Assembly (NCBI GenBank): GCA_022565415.1
Contig: JAIUMT010000015.1
Span: forward strand, 1 to 21,598
DNA from: Balneolales bacterium
GTDB taxonomy: Bacteria; Bacteroidota; Rhodothermia; Balneolales; HLUCCA01
DNA: 21,598 nucleotides
Direction of reading: 5' to 3'
Part shown: positions 15,703 to 21,598 of the stretch, piece by piece
Position numbering within the stretch: position 1 is the stretch's first letter
Layout: the number at the start of each line of letters is the position of its first letter
Position numbers and translations under genes: made by a program
The notes under the pieces: generated by a model
The model's input: the letters and a program-made list of their open reading frames with translations, nothing else
Databases searched by the model: none
Told to the model about the DNA's origin: nothing

Positions 15703-16449
15703 ATGAGTGAAGATCAATTAATTTTCGGTCGTCATCCCATAGAAGAGGCCCTGCAAAATTCTCCTGACAAAATCGAAAAAATCTACCTAAAGGATAGCGC
15801 CGGAGGTGGGTTAAGTAAAATAATAACCCTTGCTTCTGAAAACAGAATTCCCGTGCAAAGGGTTCCGGGCAAACGATTATTCGACCTTGTTGGTCCGGTT
15901 AACGACCAGGGTGTGGTTGCTCAAGTTAGCATGGTTACATATCTGGAGCTGGAAGAATGGCTGGAGACAACGGATGTGGGCACGAATCCGGTTTTAATCG
16001 CACTTGATGAACTCGAAGATGTGGCCAATTTCGGGGCAATTTTGAGAACGGCAGCGGCAGCGGGAATAGATGGGGTTATGGTGCCGAAACATCGTCAGGC
16101 ACCGGTAAATGCAACCGTATTTAAAACCTCAGCGGGCACGGCCGGAAGGATTCCTATTATTCGGGTCACGAATACGAATCAGGCAATTATGAAGCTAAAA
16201 GATGCCGGATTTTGGGTCGGCGGACTTGATGCCCGGGCGAAAACGACCATCTGGCAGCAAAATTTGGACTTACCCTTGGTTGTAATTGTGGGTAGCGAAG
16301 ACAAAGGAATCCGCAAAAAGACGCTTGACCATTGTGATTTCACACTCAGTTTGCCCATGCAACACGATGTTGAGTCGCTAAATGCCTCGGTGACGGCGGC
16401 GTTGCTGTGCTACGAAATTGTTCGGCAGAAGCAGCCTAAGGGCAAGTAG
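15703..16449 (+). CDS. rlmB: SpoU/TrmH-family 2'-O-ribose methyltransferase, RlmB type
   Basis: RlmB-type enzymes methylate the 2'-OH of a guanosine in domain V of 23S rRNA (G2251 in E. coli) using S-adenosylmethionine. This 248-residue protein has the N-terminal substrate-binding domain starting LIFGRHPIEEAL and NDQGVVAQV (about 67-75). The knotted SPOUT domain follows: motif 1 DELEDVANFGAILRTA (Asn109, Arg115), motif 2 IVGSEDKGI (about 195-203) and motif 3 LSLPM...VESLNASVTAAL. Length is normal. The usual DPxN of motif 1 reads DVAN, a common variant. Other RNA targets of the TrmH family cannot be excluded. It stands alone on the plus strand between two minus-strand genes. Confidence 0.9.
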   Translation: MSEDQLIFGRHPIEEALQNSPDKIEKIYLKDSAGGGLSKIITLASENRIPVQRVPGKRLFDLVGPVNDQGVVAQVSMVTYLELEEWLETTDVGTNPVLIALDELEDVANFGAILRTAAAAGIDGVMVPKHRQAPVNATVFKTSAGTAGRIPIIRVTNTNQAIMKLKDAGFWVGGLDARAKTTIWQQNLDLPLVVIVGSEDKGIRKKTLDHCDFTLSLPMQHDVESLNASVTAALLCYEIVRQKQPKGK

Positions 16450-16600
16450 GTTTGTTCTAAACATAGTTTTTAGTTCAAGAAGAGCAATGGTGTTAGTAAT
16501 CCATTAGGTTTGCCGAAGTGTCATGATTGAAACAAGGGAACTATTTTTGAGTGTTCCCATCATATCGTACAAAACCCAATCCTTCCAACACACCTATAAC

Positions 16601-16636
16601 AAAAAAGGGTTACCAACATGAAGCTGATAACCCTTT
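16601..16636 (-). terminator. Intrinsic terminator of ndk
   Basis: AAAGGGTTA (16604-16612) and TAACCCTTT (16628-16636) form a 9-bp stem around a 15-base loop. Read on the minus strand the stem ends in a six-T run (16601-16606 on the plus strand are A). It lies 27 bases past the ndk stop codon. The 150 bases between it and the rlmB stop hold no gene that I can see. Confidence 0.8.
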
Positions 16637-16663
16637 AATCTCGGTCAAGAAGTCGTAAAAGTA

Positions 16664-17092
16664 TTACTGATTTGCAATCAGTTCAGACTCTGCGAAGAAA
16701 TACGCGATTTCGATTTTTCCGTTCTCTACAGAATCGGATCCGTGAGCAATATTTTCGCCCTTGCTGTCGGCATATAACTTACGAACTGTACCTTCAGCTG
16801 CCTCAGCTGGATCAGTTGCACCAATCAACGTGCGGTAATCAGCTACAGCATTCTCTTTCTCCAGAGCGATAGGTACACAAGCGCCACTTGTCATGAAATC
16901 AACCAACTCACCAAAGAACGGACGCTCTTTGTGAACGGCGTAGAATCCGCCAGCTGTCTCTTTTGTGAGACGAGTCATTTTCATTCCGAGCACTTTAAAG
17001 CCAGCATCCTGAATCTGCTTAATAACAGCTCCCTGCAAATTTTTACGTACACAATCGGGTTTTAGGATACAAAGCGTTCTTTCAATAGCCAT
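16664..17092 (-). CDS. ndk: Nucleoside diphosphate kinase
   Basis: Ndk balances nucleoside triphosphate pools by moving the gamma phosphate through a phosphohistidine. This 142-residue protein is the normal size and shows ERTLCILKPD with Lys11, FYAVHKERPFF, and NIAHGSDS with the phospho-acceptor His117 followed by the Ser/Asp pair. The C-terminal EIAYFFAESEL is also typical. Its role is linked to CTP supply by pyrG nearby, although they are not in one operon. It is monocistronic: its own terminator follows, and the upstream gene is divergent. Confidence 0.97.
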   Translation of the reverse strand: MAIERTLCILKPDCVRKNLQGAVIKQIQDAGFKVLGMKMTRLTKETAGGFYAVHKERPFFGELVDFMTSGACVPIALEKENAVADYRTLIGATDPAEAAEGTVRKLYADSKGENIAHGSDSVENGKIEIAYFFAESELIANQ

Positions 17093-17250
17093 AATAATCT
17101 TTTTTTTCGGGTTAAGAATCGATATTCAAGACTTTAAAATTACGAATTTACGCCGCAATACCGAAATCATTTCAGTCTAAATGTTTCATAACATGACATT
17201 TATACCAATTTAATTTACCTTGAATTTTTGCAACAATATCTAGTATCGGT

Positions 17251-17841
17251 ATGCTTACAATTAAACGATTGAGCGGAGTCGACATCAAACCTTATATAGC
17301 TGATTTAGCTAAACTTCGCATCACAGTGTTCAGAGAGTTTCCATATTTGTATGATGGAAACTTTGACTACGAACAGAAGTACCTCAAACGCTACCTGAAC
17401 TCTGAGGAAACGGTCGTTGTGATTTGCTTCGATAATGATACTGTGGTGGGGGCCTCCACCGGAATGCCCATGCAAGACGAAGAGAAAATGGTTCGCGAAC
17501 CGTTCGAAAAGTCAGGCTTCGATGTCAATGATATTTTTTACTTCGGAGAATCCATTTTGTTAAAGGAATATCGCGGACAGGGAATCGGATCCCGTTTTTT
17601 TACCGAACGCGAGGCCCATGCCACTAAACTTGGGTACAACATCACTACCTTTTGTGCAGTTGACCGCCCAGATGATCACCCCCGCCGGCCAACATCCTAT
17701 ACCCCACTCGACGCTTTCTGGTCAAAACGCGGATATAAGAAAAAATCTTCGCTCAAAGCGACTTTTAACTGGCAAGATCTCGACGAAGATTCCGAATCGC
17801 CCAAGTCGCTCACTTTCTGGTTAAAAAACCACGATAGTTGA
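17251..17841 (+). CDS. GNAT-family N-acetyltransferase
   Basis: This 196-residue protein has the acetyl-CoA loop ILLKEYRGQGIGSRFF (Arg108-x-x-Gly111-x-Gly113) preceded by the FYFGE strand. The region after it carries a family-like signature, DRPDDHPRRP...YTPLDAFWSKRGY, seen in a group of uncharacterised bacterial acetyltransferases with a conserved HPxRP and LDxFW pattern. The N-terminal VFREFPYLYDGNFDYEQKYL segment would form the acceptor-side helices. The substrate is unknown. It is not closely similar to the other GNAT protein in the window. It is divergent from ndk, with a 158-base A/T-rich gap in which I could not fix promoter boxes. Confidence 0.87.
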   Translation: MLTIKRLSGVDIKPYIADLAKLRITVFREFPYLYDGNFDYEQKYLKRYLNSEETVVVICFDNDTVVGASTGMPMQDEEKMVREPFEKSGFDVNDIFYFGESILLKEYRGQGIGSRFFTEREAHATKLGYNITTFCAVDRPDDHPRRPTSYTPLDAFWSKRGYKKKSSLKATFNWQDLDEDSESPKSLTFWLKNHDS

Positions 17842-17863
17842 GGTCATTTTTCGCAAATGAGGG

Positions 17864-17909
17864 GGTATTTTCGTATTCTTATTCGTTAATTCCGAAACCA
17901 AAGAATACC
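17864..17909 (+). promoter_or_regulatory. Leader hairpin touching the start of the M28 peptidase gene
   Basis: GTATTCTT (17873-17880) pairs perfectly with AAGAATAC (17901-17908), and an inner TTCG/CGAA pair (17882-17885 with 17893-17896) extends the stem. The 3' arm ends three bases before the ATG at 17912, so the folded form would hide the ribosome landing site. GGTATT (17864-17869) could instead pair with AATACC (17904-17909), giving two competing folds. There is no T-run after it, so it is not an ordinary terminator. Function is inferred only from position. Confidence 0.35.
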
Positions 17910-17911
17910 TT

Positions 17912-19582
17912 ATGAAACTCTATAATATCGCAGCAGCGGTCATTTGTTGCCTGCTCATCAGCTTCTGCTCATCTAATGTTCCACTCGAAAGTGGACTCGA
18001 AAAAATCACCAGTGAGTCATTGGAAGTCCACATCAGAGCACTTGCCGACGATTCCATGATGGGGCGAGCTCCCGCCACGCAAGGTGAGCAAATGGCTGTA
18101 GACTATGTCGTCAAGCAGTTTGAAAAAATCGGATTGGAACCGGGCATGCCGGATGGTAGCTGGATTCAGCATTTCCCAATTCTCGGTCAGCAAACACATC
18201 TGAACACCAGTATGCGCATAACGCGCGGAAACCGTCAGGTTCACAATTTCGAATTCGGACCGCAGCTGATTGTATCACCGGCTCAGGACCAGGAAACTGT
18301 TTCCATCCAAAACGCCGAGTTGGTCTATGTTGGATACGGAATTATTGCCCCGGAAGAAGGTTGGGATGATTACAAAGGCATGGACATGACCGGAAAGATC
18401 CTGGTTATGAAGAATAGTGATCCGACTACACATCCTGACAAATTCGACGGCGATTCGCGCACCTACTACGGCCGTTGGACTTACAAATACGAGGTCGCGC
18501 AAGAAGTTGGCGCTCTCGGAGTGTTGATCATACATACTACCCCTACTGCTGGATATCCGTGGTCGGTAGTTGCAAATAGCTTTGGACGCGAGCGTTTCAC
18601 ACTCAAACCGGAAGGCGAAGAGCGTGCACCAACACAGATTCAGGGCTGGTTCAATGCCCCCGCAAGCCGAGACTTGTTTGAATCAGCCGGACTAAACCTG
18701 CAAGAACTCTTCGACGCTGCTGAATCACCCGATTTTGAGCCGGGTTCTTTGGGCAACTTACGAGCCAGCATTGATGTAGCGGCATCTTACCGTGAGTTAA
18801 ATGCACAGAATATTGTCGCGAAAATTCCGGGGAATGATGCGATTTATAAGGACGAATATGTGATTTTCTCGGCGCACCATGACCATCTCGGTGTAGGAAT
18901 GCCAATCGATGGTGACTCTATTTTCAACGGCGCCCTCGATAATGCAAGTGGTGTTAGTGCTCTAATAAATATGGCTGATGGATTTAAGTCTATTCAATCC
19001 AATCTCAAGAGAAGTCTTTTGTTTGTCGTGGTTGGGGCTGAAGAATCCGGTTTGCTCGGAAGTAAGTATTTTGCCCAAAATCCGACGGTACATCCCGGTT
19101 TTATGACAGCCAACATCAACCTGGACGGTTTGAATGTTTTCGGTCCGACTACGGATTTGGTTTCAATCGGTCTCGGAAGAACCAGTATCGACAACATTAT
19201 GCTGGATGAAGCCGAAAAACTTGGACGCACCATCGCACCAGATCCGAATCCAGACCAAGGATACTTCTACCGAAGCGACCACTTCTCGTTCGCTCAGATC
19301 GGAATTCCATCCACGTTTACCATGATGGGGACTCAATTTATTGGTCAGCCAGAAGACCACTACGAAACCGTTGTTCGTCCCGAAATGAATCGTATTTACC
19401 ATACAGTTCACGATGAATTCAGCGAGGATTGGGACCTCACGGGCGCGGCAAACGACACCCAACTTATGTTTCGGGTTGCATACCGAATTGCAAACGCGCC
19501 TGAAATGATGTCGTGGACACCGGGCAATGAATTCGAAGCCGCCCGCAAACGCACCTTGGAACAACGCGAATCCTTACAGTAA
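17912..19582 (+). CDS. M28-family zinc metallopeptidase with PA domain, exported
   Basis: This 556-residue exported aminopeptidase-like protein has a hydrophobic N-terminal signal ending LLISFCSS. Cys19 could be lipidated, but Phe at -1 is unusual for a lipobox. A PA (protease-associated) domain is inserted at about residues 125-250. The catalytic domain carries the two-zinc set: His322 and Asp324 in SAHHDH, bridging Asp343 in ALDNASG, catalytic Glu377 with ligand Glu378 in GAEESG, Asp405 in NLDGLN and His457 in SDHFSF. Family members remove N-terminal residues from peptides, some dipeptides, or act as glutamate carboxypeptidases; specificity is not readable here. It is followed by a strong terminator and then another exported peptidase. 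Confidence 0.94.
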   Translation: MKLYNIAAAVICCLLISFCSSNVPLESGLEKITSESLEVHIRALADDSMMGRAPATQGEQMAVDYVVKQFEKIGLEPGMPDGSWIQHFPILGQQTHLNTSMRITRGNRQVHNFEFGPQLIVSPAQDQETVSIQNAELVYVGYGIIAPEEGWDDYKGMDMTGKILVMKNSDPTTHPDKFDGDSRTYYGRWTYKYEVAQEVGALGVLIIHTTPTAGYPWSVVANSFGRERFTLKPEGEERAPTQIQGWFNAPASRDLFESAGLNLQELFDAAESPDFEPGSLGNLRASIDVAASYRELNAQNIVAKIPGNDAIYKDEYVIFSAHHDHLGVGMPIDGDSIFNGALDNASGVSALINMADGFKSIQSNLKRSLLFVVVGAEESGLLGSKYFAQNPTVHPGFMTANINLDGLNVFGPTTDLVSIGLGRTSIDNIMLDEAEKLGRTIAPDPNPDQGYFYRSDHFSFAQIGIPSTFTMMGTQFIGQPEDHYETVVRPEMNRIYHTVHDEFSEDWDLTGAANDTQLMFRVAYRIANAPEMMSWTPGNEFEAARKRTLEQRESLQ

Positions 19583-19590
19583 TCAATGTT

Positions 19591-19622
19591 AATACCCTGA
19601 AATGTTTTCGGGGTATTTTTTT
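19591..19622 (+). terminator. Intrinsic terminator of the M28 peptidase gene
   Basis: AATACCCTGAAA (19591-19602) and TTTCGGGGTATT (19606-19617) form a 12-bp stem with one T/G wobble and a three-base loop, followed by seven T (19616-19622). It lies eight bases after the stop codon and 20 bases before the next ATG, so the S9 gene probably needs its own promoter or depends on read-through. Confidence 0.88.
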
Positions 19623-19641
19623 ATAACATCACTACGAATCA

Positions 19642-21598
19642 ATGAAATCAAAAATCCTTCTATTAACTGCGCTTTTCATGGCGTTGAGTACGCTTAGCGC
19701 CACAGAATTGGTGTCTCAGCATCGCCTCACAGCCGAGCGAATGCTTGAGCTGGAACGTGTGGGTAGTCCCGTCGTTTCACCCGACGGTCGCACGGTTCTG
19801 TATACCGTTTCACGCGTGAGTGTCGAAGAAAACTCAAGTGACACGAAAATCATGTTGCAGACATTGCCGGCAGGAAGCGCGGTTGAATTAACAACCGGAA
19901 GCGCTCCTATTTGGCGACCCGATGGAAATGCAGTCGGATTCATGCGCGGTGGTCAGCTATGGGAAATCGATCCCGATGGCAACAATGAACGCCAAATTAC
20001 CAGCATTGAAGGCGGAATCGGATTCGTTCAATACGCCCCAAACGGACAATACATTTCATTCACGAGAAACATTAAGCTGGATGAAACCGCAATTGATCTG
20101 CATCCCGATCTGCCACAAGCCGAAGCCCGTATTTTCGATGAGCTGATGTACCGTAGTTGGGACACCTGGCACGACGGAACATACCGTCACATCCACATCT
20201 CTGCCTATCAAAATGGTCAACTTTCAGGCGATCTAATCAACATAATGGAAGGTGAAAAGTTTGATTCTCCCTTGAAACCGTTCGGTGGTAGCTCTCAGAT
20301 AGCCTGGTCACCAGACAGCAGAAAAATCGTGTACACATCAAAAAAACTGCCTGGAACTGAAGCGGCATACTCAACCGATTCCGATTTATACATGTACGAT
20401 GTGCAGGATGGCACCACGATAAACCTGACGGAAGGAATGCCCGGCTACGATTTTTATCCGGCTTTTTCGCCCAACGGATCGAAATTGGCCTGGTTGAGCA
20501 TGGAAACACCCATGTACGAGGCCGATCGCTACCGATTGATGCTTCTTGATTTCGAAACGAATGAGCGCACCGAACTTTCACAAGATTTCGACCAGAATGT
20601 AAACGGTCATAAATGGAGTGCGGATGGTAGTGCGATTTACTTCCTGAGTGGTGTAGAGGCAACGGTTCAATTGTTTGCTTACGATTTCAATCCTCGCCGA
20701 AATCAGCCAAATATTCGCAGAATTACCGATGGGATTCATGATTATACCGGATTTGACATTTCGACTGTGCGAAACAGAACCGAATTGATTGCTTCCAGAA
20801 TGTCGATGTCTTCGCCGGTTGAAATTTTTCGGGTAGACCCTATCAATGGCCGGGAAACTCCGTTTTCATCGGTTAATAAAGAGATTTTGGACGAAACTGA
20901 GTTAGGCCGTGTGGAGAAACGTTGGGTAACAACCACCGATGACAAACAAATGCTGGTTTGGGTTATTTATCCGCCCGATTTCGACCCAACCAAAAGCTAT
21001 CCGACGCTTTTATATGCTCAGGGCGGACCGCAAGGCACGGTTTCGCAGTTCTTTTCGTATCGATGGAATTTCCAGGTAATGGCAGCAAACGACTACATTG
21101 TTGTGGCTCCAAACCGCCGCGGACTCCCCTCTTTCGGTCAGGAATGGAACCTCGCCATTAGCGAAGATTGGGGCGGACAAGCCATGAAAGATCTCCTCAG
21201 CGCAATCGATCATGTAGCCGAAGAACCCTTTGTCGACAACGAACGCCTAGGTGCAATCGGAGCCAGTTTTGGCGGATACTCGACATTCTGGCTAGCAGGC
21301 AATCACGATAACCGTTTCAAAGCCTTCATTTCGCATGCCGGAGTGTTTCACCTGGAAAGTATGTATGGCGAAACCGAAGAGCTTTTCTTCGTCGATCATG
21401 AAATGGGCGGAGCTTATTGGGAAACCCCAAAACCTGCCAGCTACGATAAATTTTCCCCGCATACCTATGTTGCAAACTGGAACACACCGATGTTAATCAT
21501 ACATGGAGAGCTGGATTACCGGGTTCCATTAGGTCAGAGTATGCAAGCCTTCACAGCAGCCCAACGACTTGGCGTGCCAAGCAAACTGCTCATCTTCC
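19642..21598 (+). CDS. S9-family serine peptidase (prolyl oligopeptidase / DPP5-like), 3' end outside the window
   Basis: 652 codons are visible and the frame is still open at the window edge. A signal peptide (about 1-20, ending TLSA) marks export. A WD40-like beta-propeller spans about residues 30-400, with repeated SPDG/APNG/SPDS/SPNG blade motifs. The alpha/beta-hydrolase domain follows, with the oxyanion-side YAQGGPQG, NRRGLPSFGQEW, the nucleophile Ser542 in GASFGGYS and Asp625 in HGELDYRVP. The catalytic His should lie about 30-35 residues further on, beyond the window. The layout suits acylaminoacyl peptidase or dipeptidyl-peptidase 5 enzymes of 650-700 residues, which take dipeptides or blocked residues from peptide N-termini. 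It likely works with the upstream M28 enzyme on exported peptides. Confidence 0.93.
   Translation, partial: MKSKILLLTALFMALSTLSATELVSQHRLTAERMLELERVGSPVVSPDGRTVLYTVSRVSVEENSSDTKIMLQTLPAGSAVELTTGSAPIWRPDGNAVGFMRGGQLWEIDPDGNNERQITSIEGGIGFVQYAPNGQYISFTRNIKLDETAIDLHPDLPQAEARIFDELMYRSWDTWHDGTYRHIHISAYQNGQLSGDLINIMEGEKFDSPLKPFGGSSQIAWSPDSRKIVYTSKKLPGTEAAYSTDSDLYMYDVQDGTTINLTEGMPGYDFYPAFSPNGSKLAWLSMETPMYEADRYRLMLLDFETNERTELSQDFDQNVNGHKWSADGSAIYFLSGVEATVQLFAYDFNPRRNQPNIRRITDGIHDYTGFDISTVRNRTELIASRMSMSSPVEIFRVDPINGRETPFSSVNKEILDETELGRVEKRWVTTTDDKQMLVWVIYPPDFDPTKSYPTLLYAQGGPQGTVSQFFSYRWNFQVMAANDYIVVAPNRRGLPSFGQEWNLAISEDWGGQAMKDLLSAIDHVAEEPFVDNERLGAIGASFGGYSTFWLAGNHDNRFKAFISHAGVFHLESMYGETEELFFVDHEMGGAYWETPKPASYDKFSPHTYVANWNTPMLIIHGELDYRVPLGQSMQAFTAAQRLGVPSKLLIF

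Noticed and set aside
16536..16558. Hairpin GGGAAC/GTTCCC downstream of rlmB
   Set aside because: A 6-bp stem with an 11-base loop and no T-run after it, more than 80 bases from the rlmB stop, so it is too weak to call a terminator.
19163..19564. A 133-codon open frame antisense to the M28 peptidase gene
   Set aside because: It covers the zinc-ligand region of the real gene on the other strand and shows no family features or plausible start context.
20237..20662. A 141-codon open frame antisense to the S9 peptidase gene
   Set aside because: The plus-strand frame is continuous and carries propeller motifs throughout. The antisense product is H/S/R-rich with no fold signal, a typical shadow.
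21576..21598. Missing stop codon and catalytic histidine of the S9 peptidase
   Set aside because: The frame is intact up to the last base, so this is the window edge and not a truncated gene.

Overview
The window is a chromosomal segment of a Gram-negative bacterium, most likely from the Bacteroidota/Balneolota (FCB) branch. The reasons are an Omp85 assembly protein followed by an array of OmpH/Skp chaperones with uppS just upstream, start codons without clear Shine-Dalgarno sequences, and neighbouring secreted M28 and S9 peptidases. The genus cannot be fixed by eye. No mobile element, CRISPR array, tRNA or rRNA is visible, and no stretch over 300 bases lacks a gene. It reads as a stable core-genome region rather than an island.

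Layout. Positions 1-66 hold the end of an unidentified plus-strand gene. From 10306 down to 205 runs a minus-strand block of nine closely packed genes: a MltD-like lytic transglycosylase with three LysM repeats, an S41 carboxyl-terminal protease, a PHP phosphoesterase, lumazine synthase (ribH), undecaprenyl diphosphate synthase (uppS), BamA, and three successive OmpH/Skp-like chaperones. A clear intrinsic terminator follows at 146-183. Several junctions overlap (GTGA, ATGA, TAATG), so co-transcription and translational coupling are likely. Most of the block serves the envelope: UppS makes the lipid carrier, BamA and the OmpH proteins build the outer membrane, and the transglycosylase and protease act in the periplasm. 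nadE lies upstream on the same strand after a 115-base gap.

From about 12.2 kb orientations alternate. A GNAT gene diverges from nadE and overlaps tail-to-tail with a NUDIX gene that sits directly behind pyrG. Two small, unrecognised two-helix membrane proteins converge with a 2-3 base gap (14916-15572). Then come an RlmB-type rRNA methyltransferase (plus), ndk (minus, with its own terminator) and a second GNAT gene (plus).

The right end (17912-21598) encodes two exported peptidases on the plus strand, an M28 metallopeptidase and an S9 serine peptidase. A strong terminator separates them. The S9 gene runs off the window before its catalytic histidine. Together they suggest extracytoplasmic peptide processing or scavenging.

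I found no defence or exotic system. The points most worth a second look are the three-paralog OmpH array, the pairing of a MltD-like enzyme with an S41 protease, the pair of small membrane proteins, the antiparallel gene overlap, and two possible regulatory structures (upstream of pyrG and at the start of the M28 gene).
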